DNA of 64,000 bases from Pontibacter korlensis (GTDB lineage Bacteria; Bacteroidota; Bacteroidia; Cytophagales; Hymenobacteraceae), in NCBI RefSeq assembly GCF_000973725.1, contig NZ_CP009621.1, forward strand, positions 3,396,001 to 3,460,000, read 5' to 3'. Below, piece by piece: positions 18,153 to 27,967 of the stretch (its first letter is position 1; each line of letters opens with the position of its first letter). Below the pieces are notes generated by a model. It saw only the letters and a program-made list of their open reading frames with translations, was not told the DNA's origin and did no database searches. Made by a program: the position numbers and the translations under genes.

Positions 18153-18746
18153 ATGACTTACGAGTTCAACGGTTATAAGCCAGTCGTACATGAAAGTGCT
18201 TTTGTACATCCGCAGGCAGCTGTGACCGGCAATGTTATCATTGGCAAGAATGTTTACATCGGTCCGGGTGCTGCTATCCGGGGTGACTGGGGCCAGATTG
18301 TGATAGAAGATAATTGCAACGTGCAGGAGAACTGTACTATTCACGTCTTTCCGGGAGTAACGGTGCTGCTGAAAGAGATGGCACACGTTGGCCATGGTGC
18401 TATAATTCACGGCGCCACCATTGGCCGGAATGTGCTGATCGGCATGAACGCCGTGGTGATGGACCGGGTGGAGGTAGGAGACGAAAGCATCGTAGGTGCC
18501 TTGAGCTTTATAAAAGCGGATGAGAAGATTCCACCGCGAAGTTTAGTAGTAGGCAATCCATACAAGATCATAAAGCAGGTGAGTGATGAAATGATTGACT
18601 GGAAAACGAAAGGCACGCAGGTCTACATGCAGCTTCCGGCCGATTGCCACGCCACCCTAAAACCTTGCGAACCACTAAGAGAAGTGCCCGCCGACAGGCA
18701 AAAGCAGGAAAGTACCTACAAGACCTGGAACGAAAGTAAGGGGTGA
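18153..18746 (+). CDS. paaY: Hexapeptide-repeat protein of the gamma-carbonic anhydrase family, PaaY
   Basis: A left-handed beta-helix protein of 197 aa. Hexapeptide repeats run through residues 10-130 (IIGKNVYIGPGAAIRGDWG, VLIGMNAVVMDRVEV). Zinc-binding His residues are likely in HVGHGAIIHGATIG (near 78). In other bacteria PaaY is a thioesterase or accessory protein that removes inhibitory CoA-thioesters of the paa pathway. It starts 3 bases after paaJ. The C-terminal 40 residues are polar and less conserved. Confidence 0.88.
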   Translation: MTYEFNGYKPVVHESAFVHPQAAVTGNVIIGKNVYIGPGAAIRGDWGQIVIEDNCNVQENCTIHVFPGVTVLLKEMAHVGHGAIIHGATIGRNVLIGMNAVVMDRVEVGDESIVGALSFIKADEKIPPRSLVVGNPYKIIKQVSDEMIDWKTKGTQVYMQLPADCHATLKPCEPLREVPADRQKQESTYKTWNESKG

Positions 18747-18937
18747 GGTATAGCCTATTATAGAGTCTGAGAAAGGTGTGGTTTATACTTGCTAACATAG
18801 CTGTTCCAGAGCAAGAGACCGAGGAGTAAAGATAGCTTGGAATAAAAGCTTGTTAGTTAGAATAGAGGCTTTAGCTACAGACCTAATATCGTTTCTCTCT
18901 ATCGTACCAATGACAATTTTGAAAACATAAAAGAACT

Positions 18938-20989
18938 ATGAGCGCAATATTGCAAAACTACGCCATGGGAGAATGGACTCCCGGTTCCGGGCAAGAGAGC
19001 CAGATACTGGATGCTGTGACCGGCGAGCATATATATACAGCCTATAGCGGTGGCCTCGACTTTGAAGCGATGATGCAGTACGCCCGCAGCAAGGGTAATA
19101 AAGCACTTCGTAAAATGACCTTTCAGGAGCGCGGCCTGATGCTGAAAGCGCTGGCGTTGCACCTGCTAGCTAAAAAAGAAGGTTTTTATAAACTCAGCTA
19201 CCGTACAGGTGCCACCCGCGCCGACAGTTGGGTCGATATTGAGGGCGGCATCGGTAACCTGTTTGCCTACGCCTCCCTGCGCAGAAAATTTCCAGGCAAA
19301 ACGTTTTTTGTAGAAGATGAACCCATCGGCTTGTCGAAAGGCGGAACGTTTATGGGGCATCATATCCTGGTGCCAAAAGAAGGGGTAGCTATACACATCA
19401 ATGCCTATAATTTCCCTGTGTGGGGTATGCTGGAGAAAATAGCTGTTAACCTGCTGGCAGGAATGCCTGCTATTGTAAAGCCTGCCCCTGTCACAGCCTT
19501 TTTGACAGAAGCGGTAGTAAGGGAGATCATCAACTCAAAGATTTTACCAGAGGGAGCTTTGCAGCTGGTAACGGGTACTGGAGAAGGCATCCTGGATCAT
19601 GTGACGTACCAGGACGTAGTGACCTTTACAGGATCGGCCAGTACAGGTCGAAGATTGAAAGCTCACCCAAGACTTATTGAGGAAGCAGTGCCTTTCACTA
19701 TGGAAGCAGACTCCCTGAACAGTGCCGTACTGGGGGAGGACGCTGTTCCCGGCACAGCTGAATTTGACCTATTCATCAAGGAAATACGCAAGGAAATTAC
19801 CTCTAAGGCAGGACAAAAATGTACCGCCATTCGACGGGCCATTGTACCGGATAAGCTGATTGAAGATGTGCAGATTGCCCTAGGGCGTGAACTTTCTAAA
19901 ACAGCCATTGGCGATCCGCAGGCTGAAGGGGTACGTATGGGCGCTATCGTAAGTAAGGAACAACTGCAGCGGCTGCGAAACAATGTAAGGGAACTGGCCA
20001 GGCAAACTCCTATTGTGTACGGCGACCTGGAGAAGGTGGACGTGATTGGGGCAGACCCTGAGAAAGGTGCTTTTATCTCGCCTATCGTTATGCTCAACGA
20101 GCAGCCGTTCCGCTACACCCATACCCATGAAGTGGAAGCCTTCGGTCCGGTAGCGACTATCATGCCTTATAAAAATTTAGATGAGGCTATTGAAATATCT
20201 AAAATGGGTAAAGGATCGCTGGTTTCTTCTATTGCCACGGCCGACCCTGCTATAGCACAGGAATATGCTATTGGCGCCGCGACCCACCATGGCCGTATTC
20301 TGGTGCTCAACCAGGAGTGTGCGAAAGAAAGTACTGGTCACGGATCCCCAATGCCGATGCTCATTCATGGCGGGCCAGGTAGAGCCGGAGGTGGCGAGGA
20401 AATGGGTGGTGTACGTGGCGTGAAGCACTTTATGCAGCGTGTTGCTATTCAGGGCTCTCCTACTATGGTAACGGCTATCACAGGCGTGTATCAGAAAGGA
20501 GCGAAGCAGGTCGAATACGATAAGCATCCTTTCCAGAGATACTTCGAAGAGCTGGAAATAGGGGAGACTTACGTTACGCATAACCATACCGTTACGGAGG
20601 CAGACATTGCCAACTTTGCGAACGTATCAGGGGATCACTTCTATGCCCACGTGGATGCTACTTCCCTGGAGGGAACATTATTTGAGGGTAAGGTTGCGCA
20701 CGGATACTATATCCTGTCTAAGGCGGCGGGTATGTTTGTACATCCGAAAAAAGGACCAGTTTTGCTGAACTATGGGTTGGAAGAATGCCGCTTCACAAAA
20801 CCAGTTTACCCGGGTATGACCATTGGCGTAAAGCTTACGTGCAAAGAAAAGGTAGGTCAGGAGAAGCGCAGCGAAGAGGATGTGGCAAAAGGTATCGTGA
20901 AGTGGTTGGTAGACGTAACAGATGAAACCGGCGAGACAGTGGCCGTTGCTACGATCCTAACCATGGTTAAAAAGTTAAATCAAGAATAA
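18938..20989 (+). CDS. paaZ: Oxepin-CoA hydrolase / 3-oxo-5,6-dehydrosuberyl-CoA semialdehyde dehydrogenase
   Basis: A bifunctional ring-opening enzyme of 683 aa. Residues 1-520 are an aldehyde dehydrogenase, with cofactor loop FTGSASTGRR (near 230), the Glu in FTMEADSLNS and the catalytic Cys in SKAGQKCTAIRRAI (near 295). Residues 535-680 are an (R)-specific MaoC-type enoyl-CoA hydratase with the dyad in FANVSGDHFYAHVDA (near 570). Together they hydrolyse oxepin-CoA and oxidise the resulting aldehyde. A 190-bp gap separates it from paaY, so it may have its own promoter. Confidence 0.95.
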   Translation: MSAILQNYAMGEWTPGSGQESQILDAVTGEHIYTAYSGGLDFEAMMQYARSKGNKALRKMTFQERGLMLKALALHLLAKKEGFYKLSYRTGATRADSWVDIEGGIGNLFAYASLRRKFPGKTFFVEDEPIGLSKGGTFMGHHILVPKEGVAIHINAYNFPVWGMLEKIAVNLLAGMPAIVKPAPVTAFLTEAVVREIINSKILPEGALQLVTGTGEGILDHVTYQDVVTFTGSASTGRRLKAHPRLIEEAVPFTMEADSLNSAVLGEDAVPGTAEFDLFIKEIRKEITSKAGQKCTAIRRAIVPDKLIEDVQIALGRELSKTAIGDPQAEGVRMGAIVSKEQLQRLRNNVRELARQTPIVYGDLEKVDVIGADPEKGAFISPIVMLNEQPFRYTHTHEVEAFGPVATIMPYKNLDEAIEISKMGKGSLVSSIATADPAIAQEYAIGAATHHGRILVLNQECAKESTGHGSPMPMLIHGGPGRAGGGEEMGGVRGVKHFMQRVAIQGSPTMVTAITGVYQKGAKQVEYDKHPFQRYFEELEIGETYVTHNHTVTEADIANFANVSGDHFYAHVDATSLEGTLFEGKVAHGYYILSKAAGMFVHPKKGPVLLNYGLEECRFTKPVYPGMTIGVKLTCKEKVGQEKRSEEDVAKGIVKWLVDVTDETGETVAVATILTMVKKLNQE

Positions 20990-21142
20990 AAGAGAAATAG
21001 GACACAAGTATCAGGACGCAAGACTTTTGTTTTTTTAGCCTTGGATTCAGTTCCTCACCAGGGAATCGACTTACAAGAGCTGGATGTGTAAAATCGGAAG
21101 TCTGAAATCTTGGGGCTTACTACTTATGTCCAACAAGAAACT

Positions 21143-21925
21143 ATGAGCACGAGAGATACAAAAGCAGCAGGTACAGTAGAGGCGACAACAGATGAACAGG
21201 GTATAACTACCGTTACATTTTTCCATCCATCGCATAACTCTTTGCCAGGTGCGCTACTGGATGAATTAGCTAAAACAATTACTAATGTAAGTCAGGAAGA
21301 GAAGACAAAAGTAATTGTGCTGAAAAGTGGGGGGGAACGTACGTTCTGCGCTGGTGCCAGCTTTGATGAGCTAATAGCTATTGAGAACAAAGAGCAGGGA
21401 TTGGTGTTTTTCTCTGGCTTTGCAAAAGTTATCAATGCCTGCCGCAACTCAAGTAAAATCATTATTGGCCGGGTGCAGGGGAAAGCGATTGGCGGAGGCG
21501 TGGGTGTAGCCGCTTCCACGGACTACTGCTTTGCAACCCAGCATGCATCAGTGAAGCTGAGCGAACTGGCACTAGGAATAGGCCCTTTTGTAGTAGGACC
21601 TGCAGTAGAACGAAAAATCGGCTTGGCTGCTTTCTCCCAGCTTTCTTTAGATGCATCAGAATTCCGCTCGGCGGAGTGGGCCAAAGATAAAGGCTTATAT
21701 GTGGATGTATATGAATCAACGGAAGAGATGGATGTCGCCGTCCAAACCTTTGCAGCTAAACTGACCTCCTACAGCCCGGAGGCCCTTAAAGCAATGAAAG
21801 AAGTGTTTTGGCAGGGAACAGAGCATTGGGACAAGCTACTAGTTGAACGTGCAGGCATTAGCGGCACGCTCGTTTTATCTGACTTCACCCGCAATTTTAT
21901 CCGCTCTTTTAAAGAAAAGAAATAA
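21143..21925 (+). CDS. Enoyl-CoA hydratase/isomerase family protein, probable PaaF role
   Basis: A crotonase-superfamily enzyme of 260 aa. It has FCAGASFDELIAIE (near 60), the oxyanion-hole segment GRVQGKAIGGGVGVAASTD (near 96) and ELALGIGPFVVGPAVERKIG (near 135). The catalytic Glu expected in the second helix of classical hydratases is not obvious, so isomerase or lyase activity cannot be excluded. As the last gene of the paa set, and with no separate paaF seen, it is a good candidate for 2,3-dehydroadipyl-CoA hydratase. I chose the ATG at 21143 over the in-frame start at 21110, since the earlier 11 codons do not look conserved. Confidence 0.75.
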   Translation: MSTRDTKAAGTVEATTDEQGITTVTFFHPSHNSLPGALLDELAKTITNVSQEEKTKVIVLKSGGERTFCAGASFDELIAIENKEQGLVFFSGFAKVINACRNSSKIIIGRVQGKAIGGGVGVAASTDYCFATQHASVKLSELALGIGPFVVGPAVERKIGLAAFSQLSLDASEFRSAEWAKDKGLYVDVYESTEEMDVAVQTFAAKLTSYSPEALKAMKEVFWQGTEHWDKLLVERAGISGTLVLSDFTRNFIRSFKEKK

Positions 21926-21991
21926 ACAGTGCTCTGTTGTCACAGTTCCTTTTCTGGTGAAGGCAGAGTTTAAAAGCTACATCATTTCCTG

Positions 21992-22030
21992 AAACGCTAT
22001 GGGCTGTTATAGGACCATAGCGTTTTTATT
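21992..22030 (+). terminator. Rho-independent terminator of the paa operon
   Basis: Perfect 11-bp arms, AAACGCTATGG and CCATAGCGTTT, enclose a 12-nt loop and run into a T-rich tract (CGTTTTTATT). It lies about 65 bases after the last paa gene and reads in its direction. Confidence 0.8.
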
Positions 22031-22222
22031 ATCTACTAGAGTACATTTGCATAACCCTCTTTTGCCTGCCGTAATACCTGAAAGCTGCTATTTATTGGCT
22101 ACTCATTTCAGTCTGTTTATAATACGACTTATAGATAGACAACATTGGAGGCTGTCAAATATAGAATGTAAAACAACTTAATCCGACATGATGAGGTGGT
22201 GGTTATGCCGGAGAATAGCCAA

Positions 22223-22300
22223 GCTTTGGTGTCCGAAGTGCATGAAAAAAAGCCTTCAGCACACGCTGAAGGCCTTTCGAGTAGACCAAAGGATGGAATT
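22223..22300 (-). repeat. Duplicate of the tRNA-Glu terminator and 3' flank
   Basis: AGCTTTGGTGTCCGAAGTGC, then CATGAAAAAAAGCCTTCAGC, a loop, and GCTGAAGGCCTTTCGAGTAG closely match the tRNA-Glu flank at 32936-33000. The match continues weakly into the tRNA body (ATCGAACC at the T-loop position) and then decays. No functional tRNA remains. A direct repeat of a tRNA 3' end is what insertion of a mobile island at that tRNA would leave. Confidence 0.6.
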
Positions 22301-22633
22301 ATCGAACCTTATCCACATTGACTTGGCTGCTATAAGCGTTTATCTGAAGGTAGACGATAAGTAGGTACACTACTCTTCTTACTTTACATAAGAGGTGTTA
22401 TTGGCTAACAAGCTACTGATGAAGTTTTTAAAGATTGTCCTTTACTGTTGTAGACTCTACAAGGGCAGAAAAAGCATTATAGCTACCAGTGTTGGTAATT
22501 GGCAATTTATCCTAAAAGCAATAGTAGTCGATTAATTAACCCATCACTAATTTAGCTTCCTTAATATTTCAGCCCACCCTTTATTCAATATTCTTGCTGT
22601 TAAGATTATGTCTATTTAAACGATGAAGAGACT

Positions 22634-23701
22634 TCAGGGAATCAACCGATCGTTGCGGAGTTGCGTGAACAGGTCGAAAAAAGACTCTTCCGTTTGCTGA
22701 TAGACAGTAAAACCCAACTTGCGGCTCTTGGACATGTCCGTCATCACCTCAATCGGACGTCCCAGGTCCAGGTCGGTATGCCAGGGCGATGCCAATCGGT
22801 TCAAATCAGGCTCTATTAAATTGTACCGCTCTGCAATTTCACGCCACACGGGACCATCCTGGGCCATCTGGTCCTCCAGGGGATGAACGGCACCATCAAA
22901 GCCAACAGGCTCCACACCGAACCAGCCGGCCAGGCGCTTCCACAGCCATTTCCAGCGAAAGTACTCTCCGTTCACTACATTGAACGCCTCGTTACGGGCT
23001 GCTTCCGTGGTCGCTGCCCATACCAGGTGTTTTGCCAGCACCCGGGTGTCGGTCACATCCGACAGGCCGTTCCACTGCGCTTCCGATCCAGGAAATCGGA
23101 AAGGGCGATTCGTTTCCTTGCAAATGGTGGCATACGCAGCTAAGGTGGTTCCCAGGTTCATCTGGTTGCCTACTGCTTTTCCAATAACCGTGTGCGGACG
23201 GTGAATGCTCCAGGTGAAGCCATCACGGGCGGCAGCGGCATACACCTCATCTTCCTGCGCATAATAAAAGTTCTCTATGTCCAGCCGGGGCTGCTCCTCG
23301 CGCAGGGGCGTCTCGGGCAGAAACCCTTCTTTCGCATAGGCTTCGAAAGGCCCAAGGTAATGCTTGAGTCCTGTTACCAGAGCCACGTGCTGCACCGATT
23401 TCTTCGGTGCCAAGGCATCCAGCAGGTTACGAACCATCGCTGCATTCACCCTTATGTTTTCTGCCTCCGTCTCCATGCGCGTCCAACTGGTGAAAAACAC
23501 GTGCGTGGGCGCAACATCGGCAAGGGCGGCTGACAAACTCTCTGGGCTCGTAAGGTCTGCTGCAACTGGCTGCACACCCTCTATGCTCACGTTAGGGTTT
23601 CGAGCCAGGCCATAGGTCGTCCACCCTTGTTTGACTAGTTCTTCTGCCAGGTTGCTGCCCGTGATCCCGCTTACACCCACTACTAAGGCTGTTCTGTTCA
23701 T
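22634..23701 (-). CDS. SDR family oxidoreductase of the PRISE (progesterone 5-beta-reductase/iridoid synthase-like) type
   Basis: A 355-residue extended short-chain reductase. The N-terminal NADPH motif VVGVSGITGSNLAEELVKQGW, followed by YGLARNP, is the PRISE hallmark, as are FFTSWTRMETEAEN (near 70), NFYYAQEDEVYAAA (near 145) and IHRPHTVIG. These enzymes reduce activated C=C bonds of enones; the bacterial substrates are mostly unknown. Base composition is clearly more GC-rich than the flanks, consistent with transfer. It is followed on the same strand by the region before 22.6 kb, and an HxlR regulator gene lies upstream. Confidence 0.88.
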   Translation of the reverse strand: MNRTALVVGVSGITGSNLAEELVKQGWTTYGLARNPNVSIEGVQPVAADLTSPESLSAALADVAPTHVFFTSWTRMETEAENIRVNAAMVRNLLDALAPKKSVQHVALVTGLKHYLGPFEAYAKEGFLPETPLREEQPRLDIENFYYAQEDEVYAAAARDGFTWSIHRPHTVIGKAVGNQMNLGTTLAAYATICKETNRPFRFPGSEAQWNGLSDVTDTRVLAKHLVWAATTEAARNEAFNVVNGEYFRWKWLWKRLAGWFGVEPVGFDGAVHPLEDQMAQDGPVWREIAERYNLIEPDLNRLASPWHTDLDLGRPIEVMTDMSKSRKLGFTVYQQTEESFFDLFTQLRNDRLIP

Positions 23702-23776
23702 AATTTTTTTCCCGGTCTTTAAAATTCATCTAAAGTTGTAGGTACGGCATTATGCTTTCAGGGGCTACCAGCACAT

Positions 23777-24127
23777 TCATTCTTTACTAAAGATTCTCTT
23801 TCGGTGGTTCAGTCCCCAACCCTTTAAGGCATCGATGATAGGGGTTAAGGTATCGGCATAGGGTTCCGGCTTATACAGGATCTTCACCGGGTAGTCATCC
23901 ACTACCACGCGCTTTATCAGCTGGTGCTGCTCCAGGTCCTTGAGCTCCTTGGCCAGAACCTTCGGGGTGATCCCTGGAATACTCTCCTGTATGTCGGTGA
24001 ACCGCTCGTTGCCGGTCATAACAGAGATGATGATAGGCAGTTTCCATTTGCCATTAATTACTTCGATCGCATCCCGCACCGGCTTTACCGTGTCAAGGCA
24101 GGACAGGTATCCCATTTTATTGGCCAT
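23777..24127 (-). CDS. HxlR family winged-helix transcriptional regulator
   Basis: A 116-residue DNA-binding protein with the HxlR core: a Cys near the N-terminus (YLSCLDTV), INGKWKLPIIISVMTGNERFTDI, then the recognition region ITPKVLAKELKDLEQHQLIKR and a wing with VKILYKPEPYADTL. HxlR proteins respond to electrophiles or redox stress. It is divergent from the LLM gene at 24.26 kb and just upstream of the PRISE-type gene, so both neighbours are likely targets; that is inferred from layout. The 130-bp divergent gap should hold the operator. Confidence 0.92.
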   Translation of the reverse strand: MANKMGYLSCLDTVKPVRDAIEVINGKWKLPIIISVMTGNERFTDIQESIPGITPKVLAKELKDLEQHQLIKRVVVDDYPVKILYKPEPYADTLTPIIDALKGWGLNHRKRIFSKE

Positions 24128-24257
24128 AGCTCTTCTAAATTAAGTTATTTCACTTTCCTTTTGGAAAGCACTATACAAAGGAAAGTTAATAACCGTAATT
24201 TTGCAACAGGTTTTCCAATCAGGTCACCCTTAGCTTTCAGTAAAGCACAACAGAATC

Positions 24258-25613
24258 ATGGAATCACCAAAAGAAATAATAGACAACCCTTCTACCGCCG
24301 GCAAGCAGATGCTTATCGGCCTCCACCTCGGGAATGGGTACGGCTCCCAGCCGGGAGCCTGGCGCATGCCTGGAGTAGACCCCAAAAGCTATGTGAATTT
24401 TGACGTCATCGTCAAGCAAGCGCAAGCCGCCGAACGGGGTAAATTACATTTCCTGTTTCTGCCTGACGGACCCAGTGTTTCCGCGGATGTAGAAACCCAG
24501 CCCCCTGGCGTAAACATGGAGGTGATGATGACCTTGGCAGCCATCGCCCGCGAAACCAAACGCATTGGCTTGGTTGCCACGGGCTCTACCACCTTTAACG
24601 AACCGTATAATCTGGCCAAACAATTTAAAGCGCTGGACGTGATGAGCCATGGCCGGGCGGGCTGGAATGCGGTGACGTCGAGTTCGGAGGAGGTCGCTGC
24701 CTTTTATGGCCGCAACATCCCCTCCAGCGAAGACCGCTACGGCCGGGCCCACGAAATGGTCCAGTTGATGCAGGCCCTCTGGGGCAGCTGGGGCAAGGAC
24801 GCCTGGGTGCACAACCAGGAAAGCGGGGAGTTCACCAAAAAGGGGCAGGTGCGGCCCATCAATCTGCAAGGCCAATTTGTGAGTTCGAGCGGCCCGCTCT
24901 ACATCCCGCCCTCGGAGCAAGGGCAGCCGGTTATCGTGCATGCCGGGGGCAGCCCCAATGCCCATGAGCTGGCCGGACGGTTTGCGAATGTGGTGATAGG
25001 CTCCGCCTTTACCATTGCTGACGCCCGGGCGCAACGAGCAGCCTTCCGAGCGGCCGCCGCACGGTACGGACGTGACCCGGATGAGCTTAAGTTTTTTGCG
25101 GGAATCATGCCCACGATTGCCAAAGACAAGCGCACTGCCCTAGACCGGCGCATTCAGTTGACGAAGGAGCACTTTCCACAAAGGGTTGCGTATCTGGAGC
25201 GTATGCTGGGTATACCGCTCGATAGTACCCGCCTGAACGACCCGCTTAGCCCAGCGCAGCTAAAGGCCGCTCGCCCTTCCCGGTACGACCCCCGCTCCTC
25301 CCACGCCCTAACGATTGCCCAAGAAGGCTGGAGCTTGCGGGACATTCTGGCGCACGGGGTCATTGATTACCACCCGGTTACTGTCGGTCCGGGCACGGAA
25401 GCGGCCGACCACATGCAGAAGTGGTTTGAGGCGGGAGCCGTTGATGGCTTCTGGATTTTACCCGATGTCAATGTTGATGGGATTGACGCCTTCGTAGAAG
25501 AAGTAGTCCCGATTCTGCAGGCACGTGGCTTGTTTCACCAAGAGTACGAAGGGAAGACCTTGCGGGAAAATCTAGGCGTGCCGTATCAGTATGGTGTCGA
25601 CCCGCGCGTCTAA
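24258..25613 (+). CDS. NtaA/SnaA/DszA-type LLM flavin-dependent monooxygenase
   Basis: A 451-residue FMNH2-dependent monooxygenase of the nitrilotriacetate/dibenzothiophene-sulfone group. Landmarks are LHFLFLPDGP (near 55), LVATGSTTFNEPYNLAKQF (near 99), SHGRAGWNAVTSS (near 130), the NtaA-type segment QPVIVHAGGSPNAHELAGR (near 222), and a C-terminal gating region WFEAGAVDGFWIL (near 388). Substrate unknown. High GC and codon use match the two genes to its left. Two broken relatives of its C-terminus lie downstream at 25785 and 28852. Confidence 0.9.
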   Translation: MESPKEIIDNPSTAGKQMLIGLHLGNGYGSQPGAWRMPGVDPKSYVNFDVIVKQAQAAERGKLHFLFLPDGPSVSADVETQPPGVNMEVMMTLAAIARETKRIGLVATGSTTFNEPYNLAKQFKALDVMSHGRAGWNAVTSSSEEVAAFYGRNIPSSEDRYGRAHEMVQLMQALWGSWGKDAWVHNQESGEFTKKGQVRPINLQGQFVSSSGPLYIPPSEQGQPVIVHAGGSPNAHELAGRFANVVIGSAFTIADARAQRAAFRAAAARYGRDPDELKFFAGIMPTIAKDKRTALDRRIQLTKEHFPQRVAYLERMLGIPLDSTRLNDPLSPAQLKAARPSRYDPRSSHALTIAQEGWSLRDILAHGVIDYHPVTVGPGTEAADHMQKWFEAGAVDGFWILPDVNVDGIDAFVEEVVPILQARGLFHQEYEGKTLRENLGVPYQYGVDPRV

Positions 25614-25784
25614 ACCAGCTAAAACCCACACATCCCTTAAAACAGGAAAATAAGAATTATGGGGGCTGGCTAAATTGACAAGATACTCGCCACGAAATTC
25701 CGTGTGGCAGGGTATCTGGTACTCTTTGCAGATGCCTGGGGCGAGGAGAGCATCCAAGCCATTGCCCAGGCCGCCGGGGTGACT

Positions 25785-25876
25785 CTTCAGCGGAGAGGTT
25801 ACTGCGAGAGGAATGTGAAAGAAACACACTCAAGGACCATTTAGGAATTCCCTATCAAAATGGAACGAATAGTTAA
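25785..25876 (+). pseudogene. C-terminal remnant of an NtaA-type LLM monooxygenase
   Basis: LQRRG, then after a one-base slip LLREECERNTLKDHLGIPYQ and NGTNS before TAA, aligns with the last 25-30 residues of this family. Compare TLRENLGVPYQYG in the gene just upstream and TLREHLGLPYQNG at 29.2 kb. It is a separate, more AT-rich copy. The bases before it (25680-25784) form another open stretch that I could not identify. Confidence 0.65.
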
Positions 25877-25886
25877 ATCATAATTA

Positions 25887-26870
25887 ATGAAAATGATTAA
25901 TACAGAAAACCGGGTAACAGAAATTCTAGGGATTAAATATCCAATTATTCAAGGTGCTATGTCTTGGATAACCAATGCAGAATTTGTTGCGTCAGTAAGC
26001 AATGCCGGAGGTTTAGGGATGTTAGGCCCTCACGCTGGCCATCATACAAATCCAACATCATTTGACGAAATCTTTGACCGCTTAAAAGCGGAAATTCGAA
26101 AAGTCAAAACCTTAACGGATAAGCCCTTTGGGGTGCCGGTAATACTTTCTTACGATTTAAGTACGGTGGATGTTATTGCAGACTTACTGATTGATGAAGG
26201 TGTGAAAGTGGTGTTACTGAATGGCATGGATGGCTTTGATTATGGACCTCTAATTAAAAAGTTCAAGGGAAATAATATGAAGACGATTTTCCGTTCACTG
26301 ACGCCAAGTATTGAGAATGCCCAATATGCAGAGAAAATTGGGGCAGACATCTTGGTTGCTACAGGATTTGATGAAGGCGGTACAGTGCCTGAAAAAGTAA
26401 TCGGTACTTTTTCAATTGTTCCCATGATTGCTGATACTGTAGATATTCCTGTAATGGCTGCCGGTGGTATTGCAGACGCTCGGGGTGTTCGCGCTGCTTT
26501 CGCATTAGGTGCAGAAGGGGTGTTTGCGGGTACTGTTTTTATTGCCACTAAAGAAAATCCTGCTGCCGAAAATGTCAAACAACTTATTCTTACTCACACA
26601 GCAAGCGACCTACTGTTATTTAAAACTAATCCAGCCTACTATAGGTCAATACCCACACCATATAGCCGTGAACTTTTGGCGATGGATGAAGGTGGAAAAG
26701 CCCGGGATGAAATTGCCGACAAAATGTATACTGAACAGGGGCTAAAAGTTGGGATGCTGGATGGTGACCTGGAAAGAGGATATGTTACTGTAGGAAATGG
26801 ATTGTCATACATTAAAAGTATCCGTAGCGTGAAAGAAGTTGTTGAGGACTTGATGCAGGATTTTAAATAG
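25887..26870 (+). CDS. Nitronate monooxygenase (2-nitropropane dioxygenase) family
   Basis: A 327-residue FMN-binding TIM-barrel enzyme that oxidatively denitrifies alkyl nitronates such as propionate 3-nitronate. ILGIKYPIIQGAMSWITNAEF and SNAGGLGMLGPHAG at the N-terminus, ATGFDEGGTVPEK (near 154) and MAAGGIADARGVRAAFALGAEGVFAGTVF (near 190) are the flavin and phosphate-binding signatures. Some family members are FabK-like enoyl-ACP reductases, but the sequence around residue 150 favours nitronate oxidation. It is markedly AT-rich compared with the gene before it. The start could also be the Met two codons on. Confidence 0.85.
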   Translation: MKMINTENRVTEILGIKYPIIQGAMSWITNAEFVASVSNAGGLGMLGPHAGHHTNPTSFDEIFDRLKAEIRKVKTLTDKPFGVPVILSYDLSTVDVIADLLIDEGVKVVLLNGMDGFDYGPLIKKFKGNNMKTIFRSLTPSIENAQYAEKIGADILVATGFDEGGTVPEKVIGTFSIVPMIADTVDIPVMAAGGIADARGVRAAFALGAEGVFAGTVFIATKENPAAENVKQLILTHTASDLLLFKTNPAYYRSIPTPYSRELLAMDEGGKARDEIADKMYTEQGLKVGMLDGDLERGYVTVGNGLSYIKSIRSVKEVVEDLMQDFK

Positions 26871-26958
26871 TGGACTTGCCGTAATTCTAGGCCATAATAG
26901 TTTATTGCCAAGTATGGCCGTTAATCATCAAACAATTTTAAACCTTAAATAAATAAAC

Positions 26959-27759
26959 ATGAGAATTGGAATAATCGGAGCAGGATTGATCGGATCTATC
27001 ATTGCCAAAAAGTTAGTTAAAGCAGGTCATGCTGTAAAAATTTCAAACGAATTTCCGCCAGAACAATTAAAGGATGTAGAAGAAAGAACCGGAGCGACTG
27101 CAACAACAATTGATGAAGCTATCGAAGATGCAGAAGTGGTGATTACATCTGTTCCCAATAAAGCATTACCAGGCTTTAAAGAAAAGTTTAGTCGTTTGGG
27201 AGAAAATGTGGTGTTCATTGATACCTCCAACTATTTCCCAGCAAGGGACAATTATGTTATAGAGGAAATCGAAGCAGGTAAACCTGAAAGTGTTTGGGTA
27301 AGCGAACAATTAGGGAGGCCTGTAGTGAAAGCCTTTAACAGTTTACTTGGTTACACGCTGGAACACGAAGGAACAGCAAAGGGAACTAAAGGTCGTATTG
27401 CTATGGCAATCGCTGGTGATGTTCCTGAACATAAAAAAGTTGCGTCACAATTAGTAGATGCTATTGGTTTTGACCCTTTAGATAGCGGTTCCCTTGAAGA
27501 TTCCTGGAGACTGCAGCCCGGAACTCCAGCTTATTGTACCGAATTAACAATTGAGGAGTTGGAGAAAGCCCTTAATCCTGAAAACATTCACAGGGAAAGG
27601 TCCGCTGAATTAAGGGACCTATCTCTTCAGAGATTAGCGGGATATGGTGAGAAAATTACATCGGCTTTAGGAAAAGGAGAGTATGTTGAAGGTTTCACCA
27701 GCAAACACATAGTCAACCTTTACAGAGAATTATTTTTCCCTGCAGACGGGCTTAAATAG
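26959..27759 (+). CDS. NADPH-dependent F420 reductase-like NAD(P)-binding protein
   Basis: A 266-residue protein with an N-terminal Rossmann motif MRIGIIGAGLIGSIIAKKLVKAG and ITSVPNKALPGFKEKF (near 75). VVKAFNSLLGYTL (near 123) is characteristic of the F420:NADP oxidoreductase/ProC-like fold. Whether it uses F420 is doubtful, since Bacteroidota usually do not make it; a role with another substrate is more likely. Composition is AT-rich like its neighbours at 25.9 and 28.0 kb, which suggests one imported block. Confidence 0.8.
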   Translation: MRIGIIGAGLIGSIIAKKLVKAGHAVKISNEFPPEQLKDVEERTGATATTIDEAIEDAEVVITSVPNKALPGFKEKFSRLGENVVFIDTSNYFPARDNYVIEEIEAGKPESVWVSEQLGRPVVKAFNSLLGYTLEHEGTAKGTKGRIAMAIAGDVPEHKKVASQLVDAIGFDPLDSGSLEDSWRLQPGTPAYCTELTIEELEKALNPENIHRERSAELRDLSLQRLAGYGEKITSALGKGEYVEGFTSKHIVNLYRELFFPADGLK

Positions 27760-27967
27760 TTTTCTAACCAAAATTTGAACCCATAAATCACTTGATATAT
27801 GAAAGGAAAAAAAATGGTTGATTCTCAACCATCTATCCGGGTGCATATCATTGGTTGGATCCGGTTCGTGATGCTTCAATTAGCAGACAATTTGAAATTG
27901 ATTCGGTAAGATCTAGAAGAGAGCATTCAATATAGGCATGATTGAACAACGCTGTTAAAATTATTAA

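Larger units (their letters stand above)
21926..22633. other. Intergenic region between the paa operon and the accessory island
   Basis: About 700 bases with no recognised gene. It contains the paa terminator (21992-22030) and, at 22223-22300, a duplicate of the tRNA-Glu 3' flank. The remaining sequence is AT-rich, and I see nothing else in it. Confidence 0.5.

Noticed and set aside
18850..18866. Half-site resembling the PaaR operator upstream of paaZ (CTTGTTAGTTAG)
   Set aside because: Only one half of the palindrome is present; the other half (AACG) is missing.
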